The notes under the pieces are model-generated. The model did no database searches. It saw nothing but the letters and a program-made list of their open reading frames with translations, and was not told where the DNA came from. Shown here in pieces: positions 29,501 through 40,689 of a DNA stretch of 64,000 nt; the first letter of the stretch is position 1; each line of letters begins with the position of its first letter. The stretch covers positions 434,001 through 498,000 of the forward strand of contig JANFAH010000038.1 in assembly GCA_024663395.1 (NCBI GenBank), given 5' to 3'. The translations under genes and the position numbers were made by a program. This DNA is from Pisolithus tinctorius (taxonomy: Eukaryota; Basidiomycota; Agaricomycetes; Boletales; Pisolithaceae).

Positions 29501-31829
29501 CGTGAGCGATCGGTTAGGAAGTCGTAGAATGATGCATGGAGAGGGCAAACAGGAGTTGAGTGGTCAATAATGCCACTGAGCACCGGAGCCATGAACTCCA
29601 AGATGACAGAAATGTCATAGCGATCCTCCTCGCTTGGGAAGTGCATTCGCATCAGACTCAGCGTCTTCATCGGCAGGGGCTCCATGACCATCAAAACCTG
29701 TCGCATCACCGAATGGAATCGGGAAAGGGGTACCGGCGATGTGGGTATACCACTCTCCAAGATTGAGATATAGGTTGCATCCAGAAGCGTATTCCCCTCT
29801 CCAGAATGCAAAGTGACCACGTCGTCAAACCGTTCCTTCACGGTATGTCCCGCTCTGCTTGGCCTGACAAATTCACAAGCCAGACGCGCCCATTCGAATA
29901 ACCCATTCGCCTTCTCAGCAATCTGGTCTATCTCAGTGGATCCAATATCTTTGAGGTGGCCAATTTCGTTGGTAACGAATAGACGGATGTCACGTTCTGC
30001 GGATTCCAAAGGAACGTCGTCCAGACAGGTTTTTAGCACATGCCGAGAATGTCCCAGCACGTACTCTATGTCTGGTAAAGGTCTGGACGTCAAAAGAATG
30101 CGGAAATTGGCAGGCAACCGGGCAGCCTCGGTCGACGTGAGGAGTGACAAGATATGCCTTCTTGACATTTCTGTCCCGCTTTCGTCCAAGGCATCGATCA
30201 CCACAACCACGTTCCCGACTATCGCTCCCATAGCCTTTGACAGCGGTCCCAAGATGAGCCGCTGCCATTGCTGCACCACGTCAGGGGTAGTCTTGAGAGT
30301 GTGATCCTCCGCAAGAGCACAGGCTAATGCTCGTCGAAACGCAGGGTCACGTCCAGCCAGATCGCGCGCGACGGTAGTGAACATCTTCTCTTCGCGGTGC
30401 TCGGATTGTCGGTCACGGACGAAGCAAAAGCAAGCCCCGATTCCCCCCACGTCCTTTACCCACGATGCAATTGTATGCGCAATAGCAGACTTTCCCCTCC
30501 CAGCCTGACCATGAAGCCACAAGATCCGGGGCACATCGACGTCACGGTTGGTAATCCAACCGATGATCTGCTGTAAAACCTCGGTCCTCGTACCATCAAG
30601 ACATCTTTTGGTCGTGTTCAGGCCAGCCCCGCCTGCATAAGCCATGCCGTCGAGGTTCAAATCCTCGAATACGCGATACACGTTGACGTGAATGTTCCGG
30701 ATCGTGCGGTTCGCGGTACTGCTGCATCAAGTCATCTAGGGTTTTGATGTGACCATCGGCAATGGTCTGCGTTTCAGACAAAATGTCTTTCCCCAATCTT
30801 TTCCCTGGCGACGTACGTATCGCACCAACACACTGAGACTATACAAAAATAAGACGTACAGAAGCTCTTCGTTTCGGAATAGGCTTTGATAAATTGTACA
30901 GAGTCACTTATCACCCGCGCGATCATTGCGATGGTATCCTTCATGTTCTCGATATTCTTCATGGTGTCATCTTCCGCAAGAAATTCATAGGTATTCCTGA
31001 TCTTATTCATCAGACTGGATACTGCTGCATCTCGATTCACTTGGCTGATGAGCAACTGTGGGTAACGTGAGATAAGAAAAATGCGTTTGAAGAGCGAACG
31101 TACATTGGAAGCAGCGGACAAGATTCCCAGCGCAATCTTGGCATAGGGGTGAACCTGGCGCATCCACGCAGTGAGTGTAATCGGGTGCAAACATGAAACA
31201 CATACGTTGGCAAGAGTAGTAATGATTTCATTGAAACTTTGAAAGGCTTGAGATATGTATCGCTGAAGTTTTGGATATCCGTGAATTGGGTATTGGCGTC
31301 GTCGACGACATTCATAACGCCGCATCCGATGCGATTCATGTCATGCAATGCGTTCATCGCGGCATCGACGTCTTGTCCAACTGCAGACGATGCGGGTTCT
31401 GACTGTGTCTCGTCGGCCGGCCTTTGGGTCTGTCCAAAGGGGATCAGCCAGGCCCCTCGCATGAGCAGGTGCTTACAGATGCCGTACGTTCTGAGTTCCA
31501 AGCACCAGCGATTGTTCCATTTGCTCAGAGGATCTCCATCGGTATTTGTATGAGCCCTTTCCGTCGCAATGGTCTGCTGGCTTTGGACCTTTTGATGGAA
31601 GAAGCGCTTGATCTTGGCAAGCCTCCCTGGGATGCACTGCTCGATGTTTCAATGTCAGGGCAGGACTCTCTGGGGGAACCTGAGATGGGTCTCTGAGACT
31701 GATTCTCCAAATCAACATGCCATCCCCTTGCAAAGAAATAATGCTTACCGTCAGACGGCTAGGCGCTGCACCGGGCGGCTTCCGGAAGTCCAAGAGTCGA
31801 CGATGTTCCTTCGAATGGCGTGCCATCAC
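26508..31829 (-). pseudogene. NACHT-WD40 STAND (NLR-like) protein gene with frameshifts
   Basis: Minus strand, several short introns. N-terminal helical part (QDVDAAMNALHDMNR; NEIITTLAN/VHPYAKIALGIL; LLISQVNRDAAVSSL), then NACHT: Walker A GQAGRGKSAI (about 30490-30510), Walker B VVVVIDALDES (about 30170-30205), and a helical arm to about 29100. A linker (PKFHCLAEVFAGG) leads to 15 WD40 repeats (26955-28870) and a C-terminal cap (WLKGPNGRLLLWIPVS; VELDLSQMVHGTKW). Such proteins are fungal immune-type switches: WD40 repeats sense a ligand and NACHT oligomerises. Breaks: a missing base near 31233, an extra base near 30707, a missing base near 28026 and an extra base near 27740, with a further shift near 31590. 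The start is uncertain; MARHSKEHRRLLDF at 31829 is one candidate. Either a pseudogene or a sequence with base errors. Confidence 0.85.
26955..28870 (-). repeat. Array of 15 near-identical WD40 repeats (126-base unit)
   Basis: Each unit encodes 42 residues around VAFSPDGKRIVSGS ... VRVWD ... VGSPLEGHT. Units are highly alike in DNA. Variation concentrates at the residues after GHT (DYVQ, RHYVM, GLVR, NSVT, DSVT), after SGS (WDKT, SDNT, FDKT, IDKT, EDCS) and after WD (AERGM, AVRG, EVKG, VERG). These positions lie on the exposed face of a propeller blade. Fifteen blades could form two propellers. Confidence 0.9.
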
Positions 31830-31849
31830 AAAGGAACTTCGTGTACGGT

Positions 31850-32304
31850 CTGTGAATTCTGTTCGACGTCGAGGATGAGAAAGTGTACAGTAGAAATGTG
31901 AGGCTGTAGGTATTCTGTAAGCGCCAACATTATTGCTGTAAACACGTCGTCTTCGACATTCCCGCACTTTCGTGTGCTCACACCGTACTCTCCCCTTGCC
32001 ACCACCTTTTGTACCGGTACATCAACACTGATATATACCTTGCTCAAGCAAGGGGTGAAACTACACCTGAAGTCAATGCTATTCGTGCAGCATCCACCCA
32101 AGTTCAGGCGAAAGACGGCACCCCGACGTCAACATTTCGACAGACTCCTGGCCGAACTCAATCGCGAAGCAGCACTTCCTTCGACGAAGAGTTAAAATTT
32201 GTTTGGGAGCCGAGTACACGGTCACGATGCAATGGTGACTACGAGATCCTTATTCCCTGAAGGGAACAACTAGCACGCGATGCGCCAAGCACAACATCTA
32301 CAAT
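31850..32304. other. Spacer between the NLR gene and the decayed membrane gene
   Basis: A plus-strand frame of 83 codons (32009-32260) has no recognisable feature. No RNA gene seen. Confidence 0.4.
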
Positions 32305-33650
32305 ATGGTACGATGCCCTGCAGCGCCTATCCTCGCAATCCACTACTACCACAGGAAAGTTACCGGTAAGGGTGTTACCCCGTTCACCGCGTCTGAATTA
32401 GGTAAATACAACAGGACAATTCATGTGAGTGTTCCGTTCTGTGTACTCGTTTACATGGGGAAATTCATATGTATGGCCAAAAAATCCAGACAAATAATTC
32501 CCTTGGATTGACGCTGCAGAGTTTGTTTGAGGAGTACGTCCTTGTTGCCGTCGGATCTCATAAAATCGAGAGTCATCGAAAAATGCATTGCTCGCCTCTC
32601 TGAGTTCGCTATATCTCACTCCAACTCCATCACCTTCCCCTCCCCACCCTCACCTCCGTTGCTCGAACTCGTGAACTTGCTAATGGAAGGAGTCGACAAG
32701 AATGTCGATGTTATTTTGTCGATACCAGGAAGAGACTCCTATGTTGGGTGCACGATTGGGTGCCAGAAAAGCTTGAGGGGTATCAAGAAACAGAGCCATG
32801 TCGTAGGCACGATATCGTACGGATTCGAAGCCAGCTCGCGTATGTGGTGTTGTGCAACGTGCGACGATTGTGATTACAGAGACAGCGCTCGAGATGCAGT
32901 ATTGGTGCGGGCAGGAGTTTCGGGGCATCGCACGCTGGGAGCCGACTTTTGAGTTTGGAAAAGGGCGCATTATGAACTGTACCCGCACGAGCGAACATTC
33001 TATGCCGCCGTCTATCGGGAGTTGTATGGCTTGGTCATTCACGCTAACGCTGGTGAGCACTTCACCGTCCCACGCGATCGAGTGGCGCTAATCAGATTTC
33101 AGAATCAATCACTTCCGATACATCTCTCGCGCCGTTCAAGAGCGCAAAACTGTCCAGAATGATGGATATCGTGCGCGTTCTTCAAGGTCTGTTCTCTATC
33201 ATTTTCACCGGGCTCTTGGTTGATCGGGTGCTTTTCTTGCACTTTTCTCGTTGGCGGTCCTGAATAACAATACAGTTTAACGCGATAAAACAGACTTCAA
33301 CCTTCTTTGTCGCATTCCTCTATCTTATGTATCTACTTCTCAACTTACCTTCCTACACTCGCAACGACGACACCTGGAATCGAAGAGTTGTAGTGAGCAG
33401 GGCACAAGTGGTTGGAGGGAAATGGAGGGAGGCGCCATTATGGACATAAGGAGGGGCAGCGTGGCGACGGCAGAGCCAGGGATTTCGGATACTGGAAGGA
33501 GACAGGGCGTCGCGTGAGTACCTCTCGGAAGGGAGGATAGAAAGACGGTCTCGTTCGTGAAGACTGGGGAGGAGGCGGAGGCTCGTGTGGAGATGAGCAT
33601 TGCGTTTGAGACTAAAGGTGGTGTTCAGGACTTGCAACCATCGGAGCCTC
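32305..33650 (+). pseudogene. Decayed, internally deleted copy of the WW-like membrane protein gene
   Basis: Collinear with 23198-25860 but broken. The N-terminus keeps FTASELGKYNRTI; VEKC/VIEKCIARLSEFA, a YYFVD-equivalent region in another frame, RGIKKQSHV, ALEMQYWC and YRELYGLVIHANA-like segments remain. The WW-like exon is missing. The segment encoding the FHGQ motif and the first membrane spans is deleted: the frame jumps from MMDIVRVLQG (about 33187) to a remnant of the last exon (about 33295, NLPSYTRNDDT). A donor site is also mutated (CATGTCGTAGG for ATCAGTGAG). Confidence 0.75.
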
Positions 33651-34320
33651 AGGCACTTGAGATGACAAGGATAGCTTGGGGACGCCTCGATGATTTTGAT
33701 ATCGTCACTTTCATTAGGATTGCCGTAGACAAGACCTACCAATGTCCATGGGTCGTACATAGAGGAGTGATGTCACCAGTCGTTTCGATGGCGTCATCAC
33801 GCCCCTTACATCGCCACGAAGAGGGTCAGCTTCGCGGTGCTTTTGACGATGCTAAGTTCGGTGCCGCCGCTGAGATCGAGCTTCTGGGCAGCAAGTATGT
33901 ACATACGCACGCGTATTTTCAATCTCGCCGCTGAGATATAGACACTGACAGCTGGCGATCCTGGCTTCGAGTGCGCTTGCACACACACGCATGCGTGGCA
34001 CATCGCGTGACACAGCTCTAGACAGACTGGATCAAGAACAGAGTCAAGTACGAAGACTTTCTGTCGCCCTGGCCACTTACAGAACGCATCAAACGGGTTC
34101 ACGGATGCAAAATTGATAAGGGTTCGTTGTTTCCCTATGTGGAAGTCAACGAGCGCCTCAAAAAACTCACAGCACCCACTGGACACTGCCAGTTCTTCCG
34201 CTACCATACCCGGCCTGGTACTCACCATGGTCCTTTAATCGGTTGTTTCGTCGCCATACTAGCGCTGCTGGTCATTCACGTGAGCGATGCGACTAAGTTG
34301 TCTTGTAGTTGACCTCGACA
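33651..34320 (+). pseudogene. Fragment of the uncharacterised gene (second copy, plus strand)
   Basis: ALEMTRIAWGRLDDFDIVTF continues without a break from the decayed membrane gene. Further on IKNRVKYEDFLSPWPLTERI, KRVHGCKIDKGSLFPYVEV and TAPTGHCQFFRYHTRPG (34040-34240) look like consecutive exons of a real protein. The C-terminal end reads CFVAILALLVIHVSDATK. Compare 21450-22110. Confidence 0.4.
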
Positions 34321-34851
34321 TCGCGGAGCGTCCCTGCATATGGAGTGTATGCGAATGTCAGCTGCCGGTGTGCGTGGGTGCTCGGACACGTTGTCGTTCC
34401 CTGTAGTAAATAGAATTGGCACTGACTGCCAGTACCTGACGTTCGAGGTGGGTGTTTCCTGCTTGAAAACCGAGTTCTTCCCCGCTGACGATGTTGCTCC
34501 TGCAGTCCTAGCTTCTTGATGCCGTTGCCGAGGATGTGTACGATCTGCATATGTGGCTCTTGTAAACATCGTCGTAGTGTTTTAACTGTGCTGTGGCCAC
34601 CAAATGAGCTACTGTACTCTACAGGGTACGTCTGTCCAGTGTCTGAGAGCATGCGACAAGAGGATGTTAACGGATTTCTCTCTGACTCGGAAATTCTAGA
34701 ACGAGTCGTACTAATCTTGACCAGAGCGATCGGATGTTGGCCACCATACATAAACAAACTTAACTTCAACGTTCCCCCTCTACAACATCTCTTGGTTCCG
34801 AGGTGTTTCTCGGTTTACTCCCACTCTCTTCTACCTTGTAATCTTAACACT
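34321..34851. other. Spacer, no gene recognised
   Basis: Frames up to about 100 codons (for example RQEDVNGFLSDSEILERVV, about 34650) show no family I know. Confidence 0.4.
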
Positions 34852-36048
34852 ATGTATTCATATTCTGCATCGTACGCAACAGCGGAAGAACGCACTGTTG
34901 ATGGTGGGTACGACAAGGTGGCTGACACGTCCCAGTCAGACATCGACTCCCCGTTTGAGTTATCGTTGTCCCCTGCTACCCACCCCTGGCTGGAAGGCGT
35001 GCATCTTGATGGAGAAGTCGCAGGCCTTCGTTCCACCCCGCGCGTACTGCTGGATCAGCCGAGCCACCCACCCTGGGTCCTGCACGCTATAGGGGAGACC
35101 TTGAGCTGCCCAACCCGCGGACTTCAACCTAACGGCAGAGACCCCTTCTGTTGATCACCACTGGGAGCTTGCGGCTACCCTGTCTTCCCTCATCGCCAGT
35201 CCCCCTTCAGGAGGTACGGGTCCCAGCGTCAGTCCCAGTCCCTTCACCGATTTCCCCAGATACTTTTAACCCCCTTTTGCCGGCAATGGTTTATCCCGCA
35301 TGTTGCCCGCCGAAACTGCACATACTCCTCTGTTTACTCCAACACCCGGACCATCCGAACCGACCCCGACCACACAGGCGCAGAACCTGTTCAACCCATC
35401 CACCCGTACAGAACCGAATGCTCTTTTCCGTTTTCCCAAGATGCGTTTTGCCTCCCCTTCCTGGAAATGGTACCTAATACCAGCTTGTTTCCCGCCGCGA
35501 CCGCATATACTCATCCGTTCACACCGACTTGGACTATCCCAACCGACGCCACCACACAGATGCAGAACCCGTTGCCTGATCCCACCGTATTTCCCACCAC
35601 ACCATCCTATACTTATCCCCCACCAACGCCTGGACCATCCCAGCCGATATCGACCATACAGACGCAGACCCGCTCACCCCGCCCACCCATCCACCCCATG
35701 CAGCGTTAGAAGAAGAACGCGTGGGCGGCAAGCACCAGTCTCACCTGATGGGAAAGCGTCAAATACCGATCCAAGAACGGGGAGCTTAAAGACAGGCCGT
35801 TTATCTGTCCCGTTGCTGCTTGTGCGGTGTCATTTAGCCGTAACGAGCATTTAAAGAGGCACATCAAGTGCGTACACACGATGACGAAGGTGCGCACACT
35901 CGTTCAATTTGTGAGGTCTCGCTAAGGGGGGTACTTGGAGGTTGGGTTTGCCAGTATGGCGAGTCGTGCATGAAGACCTTCACTAGGAAGGATAACTATC
36001 GACAGCACGTGCGGAAGGACCACCCAAATCAAATTTGGGTGAACTGAA
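34852..36048 (+). pseudogene. C2H2 zinc-finger protein, probably broken
   Basis: Starts MYSYSASYATAEERT at 34852. Pro/Thr-rich repeats around FTPTPGPSEPTPTTQ and YPPPTPGPSQP follow (35300-35700), but they sit in two different frames. Finger 1 is FICPVAACAVSFSRNEHLKRH (C-X4-C-X12-H-X4-H, about 35800-35870). Finger 2 is CQYGESCMKTFTRKDNYRQH (C-X5-C-X12-H-X4-H, about 35945-36030), ending PNQIWVN-stop. RKDNYRQH is common in fungal C2H2 regulators. Stops at 35707 and about 35749 and the frame changes could be small introns or decay; I favour decay. It would bind DNA in the nucleus. Confidence 0.55.
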
Positions 36049-38990
36049 CATGAAACGGCGGTCACGTCGACAAGGGCTTCAAATCGTGGGGGGCGGGGGA
36101 TTTTTCGAAGTTGGCATCTAATTTCTCAACGATCTCTTCACGCACAAACGCGTGCTCAATTTAGTAATCTACGCACGAAATTTCCTTATGCACCTGATTG
36201 TTACACTTAGTAGTCATAACCTCCTGCGCCATTTAGTATGTTTATGTTGTAGTATGCACACCTACAGTGTATCTCCCGTGTATTCTAGAGACTGGACGTG
36301 GTTCTTGGAAAGTGGGTATCCTTTCACTAATACGACGTTGAGGGCGAATAGGTGTGGTCAGCGAACCAACCTAATTTTGGACTCCGCAAACCGCGAAAAC
36401 ATTCGCAGCCTGGCCCTCCAGTTCGGTCGTTGGCTTGTCCAACTAATACTCTGGTCAGACTACATGGCGGCCAACCTAACTCGGTTACCCCCCTCCCCCT
36501 AAATTTGTACTGAACGGTTGCGGAAGGCTGGGTGTCCGTACACGACTACTTAAAAACCACCACGTGCGGTACTGGTCCGCCGGGCAACAGCGCTTGTAAT
36601 GTCCATACTGGCCGTCCTGTAGCGCGATGCGACATTGGCATAGCTCCGTGACAGCCGGGAGAGGTGTGAAAGCAGCTCACGGCTGAGCGACGCGCGATGA
36701 CGTAGGTATGTAACATTCAAGTTTCATTGAGCACTTTACTGCACACCTTTTTATGTAACAGCGTCGAAAACATGTCGTTGTATCAGCACCTACCATGTCA
36801 GAGCAAGACACGGTCAATTGACATGAGAGCACCATTACCGCGCGTACTCTGATCAATATTCTCCAGTTTCCACGGCTCCGTACGAAGACCAAGGCGGCAC
36901 TTTACACCGTTCCATTAGAGAATGGAGGCCAGCCAGACGAGATCTCAACCTCATGCACGCCTGTTATGCACACGGTAGACGACGGTGAGTGGTAAGCACA
37001 ACAGCAAACTGAGAACAACCACGTACCTTCATCACGTTCTAGTCCCCATCGTCAAACGAAATCGGCCAGTGGAAGTCATAACAAAAAGCAGAATGCCGTA
37101 CTAGTACATACGGACTCCCGCGTATAAGCGTCTTCAGATCCGCCCCATTGCCAAATTTCCTCCTCCGATACGCCTTAAACCCTTCGCAGACCGTGGCCCA
37201 CGGACTTTGGCGCAGACCACCTAGCTGCGGGTGATCGATCGATCGATCGTTGCCTTTGATTTTGGTGCATATCATCAATACTCATCGACAGTTTATTCGG
37301 CATTTGTTTATGGACAGCAATTCAAATATCCTCGGACAGCATCTTATCAGCTCGTAGGTGAGCCAAACCAAGGTCCAGAGGACGCACAAACACCCATAAT
37401 TGCCCCCTACCGGTGCTCCTGTGCGCAAACGCGCTCGATTTGTGTGGCCTCGGACGTACGTAGTGACTTCGTAACGGACCCTGAAGTCATTCGCGTTTGT
37501 TCACAAGTAGCTGGTCAGAAACTGGGTCGATGACGCATCCGGCTCAGCAACCGATCCCGGTATAGTTGAAATCTGCACCTCTTTGGGTATCTGATCACTC
37601 ATGACGCGTCCCACTGACAACTGCAGGCCTGTATGCTCCCCGCCATCAAGATTCGGTGCTATTCCCTACACGTGTAACCTATATATTTGTCTGCGACGTG
37701 CGCGCACGGGAATGGGCTCGTTACCAGAACTGTCCACGCCTGCAGACCGGGAAAATACGGATGCGAACATTTGCAATTGAAGGCGGCTGATAGTCGCAGG
37801 TAGACAACGCCAAGTTCCAGCGGATGCTGACAGATACGTCCATTTGGCTTTTGGGTTGCCTCGAACAACGTCATCACTATCGTATCAGCGAACGAATAAA
37901 GGAACAATTCTGGGGAGAGACGAACGTCAAGGAGGAAACGACGGTCAGGACTAGCCGAGAACGCGTTGTGCGTACATATAGGACTAGTAACAACTCACTG
38001 ATCACTTACATACATGTTGACCATGGGTACCATACGGAACGTTCCCTATTATGAAATCCGGATGAATGAAATGGAAAGGTTGCACTCGAAATTAAAATTC
38101 TTTCTCTTAAAGGAGAAAGGAAGCAGGGTTAGTGCCAAGTCTCCTTGTTGACGGAACCTGAAGGGTCAGTTGGGCTGCGCTTGGGTCGTTGGTACCAGTG
38201 AACGTACCTGCCACAGCCCTCGATCCCCCTTAAGGATGTAAACGGAAAAACTCATTCGTTTCGCTGAGTGCGTATACACGTCATCGGGTCGCCGATAAAG
38301 GGGGCGACCTACTTACCTCGGAGTTGGTAGAAACCAAGAATAAGACCGGTTACGGTGGCCACCAATGCACGAACGCCTCGCCGGTCACAACGATCGGCCT
38401 TTATTGAATGGGTTTTTGTAAGTGGAGAGTAGGACGTGCCCTGGTCAGTTGCCAAAAACAAAGTCACCTCACCTCACTGCGTTCATACTCAATGGCCCTA
38501 CCAGGACCTGGAAGAAGGAAGTGTACGGGGCATCGGATGTAATAGTGTGACAGTCGTTGTGGGGACGTCGTGGTTTCGGGGATGGCGCTCTTCTCCGGAA
38601 AGGAGTATCGGAGAAAGCATTAGCATTAAGTGACATGGAGGTCTCCCAGGAAGCCGTCACCTGCAAAGCATATGCAGTCGTCGGTGGCGATATGAAATGT
38701 ATACATATGAATTCAGGCCCTTGGCATTCCACGACAACATCGAGAAGGGATGCTGCTCTGTAGAAGCTAATTGTTCTTTTCCGAGGAAATTACCTGCGAA
38801 CCACACGTGGCCTGTCCCCAACTCCATGCGTTCTGGCGATCATTACTTACCAGGAACAGGGCGGACGATGCGTCTGGCCCTCCACTTACATTGAATTCAA
38901 GGTCGTGCTGGCAACTGATCGACAGCGACTCGACCCGTCGTTGACCTGGCAAGACCTCTGTGGGTCATGTGACCTCACACGGATGTCCTA
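36049..38990. other. Three kilobases with no gene I can support
   Basis: CpG-normal host DNA. Open frames stay at or below about 116 codons without recognisable motifs. A (GATC)4 run lies near 37232. TTTCTCTTAAAGGAGAAAG near 38101 could form a small hairpin. No tRNA or rRNA seen. Confidence 0.45.
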
Positions 38991-38999
38991 GTGCAGGTG

Positions 39000-39006
39000 T
39001 ATAAAA
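39000..39006 (+). promoter_or_regulatory. TATA box upstream of glutaredoxin 1
   Basis: TATAAAA 48 bases before the first ATG. A second box (TATATAA, 39094-39100) lies inside the leader-coding part, 80 bases before the internal ATG at 39180. Confidence 0.45.
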
Positions 39007-39047
39007 CAGACTCCCAGCCAGCCAGCTTTGCTTATCATGCAGGGAGG

Positions 39048-39714
39048 ATGATTGCTGTCCTTCGCTCGAGTGCCATTCTCAGACCATCCGGATTATATAA
39101 GACCACATCACTCCCCTTATCATCATCGTCCTTCTTCACCTTGGCTGCATCTTCGCCACACCACCACGTTCACGGAAAAATGAGTTCTCCCAAGGATTTC
39201 GTAGAGGTTAGTACACAGCTTCTGCCTTCACCACAGACATCCGCTGACGACGATTGTTTCCGCCAGAATACCATCAACAACAACAAAGTCGTCATCTTCT
39301 CAAAGAGCTATTGTCCATACTGCGCAGAGACCAAACAACTCTTCAAGAGCAAATTCTCAGGTGTCAAAGTCGAGGTCATCGAGTGCGTGCCGCTGCTCTT
39401 GTCATCCGTATGAGCGGTAACTGAATGGACTGTGGGGATGCAATAGGCTCGACCGGGAGGTCTGACATGGACGCGATCCAAGACTATATCAAGGAGAAGA
39501 CCGGCAAACGCTCGGTCCCTCAAACCTTCATCGGTACGGCTTAATTCCTCATCGCTTCGTGCATCCCTTGCTGATATCGTACAGGTCGTCAACATGTAGG
39601 AGGCAACGACGATTTGCAAGCTGCATATAAGGCAGGGAAGGTCAAGACATTGCTTGAGGTAAGCCAGCGTAAGGGACATAGTCCCCACCATGTATCGCAC
39701 GATGGAGGCATGAT
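39048..39714 (+). CDS. Dithiol glutaredoxin, active site CPYC, with possible mitochondrial leader
   Basis: Reduces protein disulfides and protein-glutathione adducts with glutathione. Exon 1 (39048-39206) begins [18 protein letters not shown], an Arg/Ser-rich leader without acids that suits mitochondrial import. An internal ATG at 39180 (MSSPKDFVE) would give a cytosolic form, as in yeast Grx2. Exon 2 (39267-39382) has [19 protein letters not shown], with Cys codons at 39312 and 39321. Exon 3 has [15 protein letters not shown] (cis-Pro loop TVP-type) and exon 4 [15 protein letters not shown] (glutathione site GG-D). The last exon may be just GCATGA. The exon 2/3 joint stays in frame only if the acceptor is CGGGAG at about 39461; otherwise two bases are missing. 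Confidence 0.8.
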
Positions 39715-40050
39715 GTGCACCGCTGGAGCCCTGATTATCATGTAGATGACAAGAAGGCCAGTGACAACATGCATACACTTCATTCAATGTACTTCGATGT
39801 GGTGGTGAAGGTTCGCGGAAGTATATGCGGCCGTCCAGTGTTTTCCTTGGTAAGTGTTCTACGCCGGCGTGTGATACGGGATTGTCGATGGCGATGGCGT
39901 GATGAATACCGAACTGGGATTAACATCATAATGTGCTCATCCCTCAACCCGACCATGACATCATCTCGATCGTCATCCACAGGAGCCTATCGTTATAGCT
40001 CACCAATACTGAACACCTCCTTCGTTACACCACCCAACATCTAATGAAGA

Positions 40051-40689
40051 ATGAGTTCCGCTAAAGACATCGTCGAGGTACGTCTTCCTCTCTGTTCACA
40101 AAAACTCCTGTACCCTTGTTCACGTTCCAACACTAATACCCACTACAAAAAAAGAACGCCATCGCCAACCGTCGCGTTCGTCATTTTCGCCAAGAGTTAC
40201 TGCCCGTATTGCCGCGCATCCAAACAACTCTGAAAGAGCTATTCCCTCCCGATGACGTCCTCATATTCGAGTGCGTATCCTGTCGTCAATTTTGACTGGA
40301 TGGTATGAACGGCTTTCTAAATCGAAGAGGAAACTAGTCTAGATCTTATAGGAGGGAGGACAAGCCATTCAGGACTACATCGCTGTTAAGACGGGCAAGA
40401 AAACTGTCCCGCAGACGTTCATCAGTGTGTCATAGATCACCAACTCTTCGCCTTCCACGCTAATGCATATAAAACTGGTACCGATCCTCTTCCTATCATC
40501 CTCTGACGCTCGCTTCTCCCCATTTACGTGTCACGCCGATGACGGTCCCTGACTTCTACACTGGCCTCTCCGTTGATACGATACCCACTCTCCTATGCAG
40601 ACGGGCATCACATCGGCGGAAACGACGATCTTCAAGAGGCCTATAAGAATGGGACACTACAGCGCGTGATCGAGGGGTTGCCCGCGTGA
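40051..40689 (+). pseudogene. Glutaredoxin pseudogene (copy 2)
   Basis: Same exon plan and about the same sequence as 51427-52030. An extra C near 40176 and a missing C near 40231 put the whole active-site segment, including the would-be CPYC codons (40201-40212), out of frame. Another extra base near 40357 breaks exon 3. The final exon (GHHIGGNDDLQEAYK) and stop are kept. Confidence 0.8.

Noticed and set aside
30645..30670. A tRNA T-arm-like word (GAGGTTCAAATCCTC)
   Set aside because: It lies in the NACHT coding exon (EDLNLD region), and no acceptor, D or anticodon arm fits around it.
32009..32260. Eighty-three-codon plus frame before the decayed membrane gene
   Set aside because: No homology that I can name, no splice continuity with 32305 onward, and ordinary composition; kept only as a spacer note.
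37228..37248. GATC repeat run as a possible regulatory element
   Set aside because: Only about four units, with no gene context; a simple-sequence run is enough.
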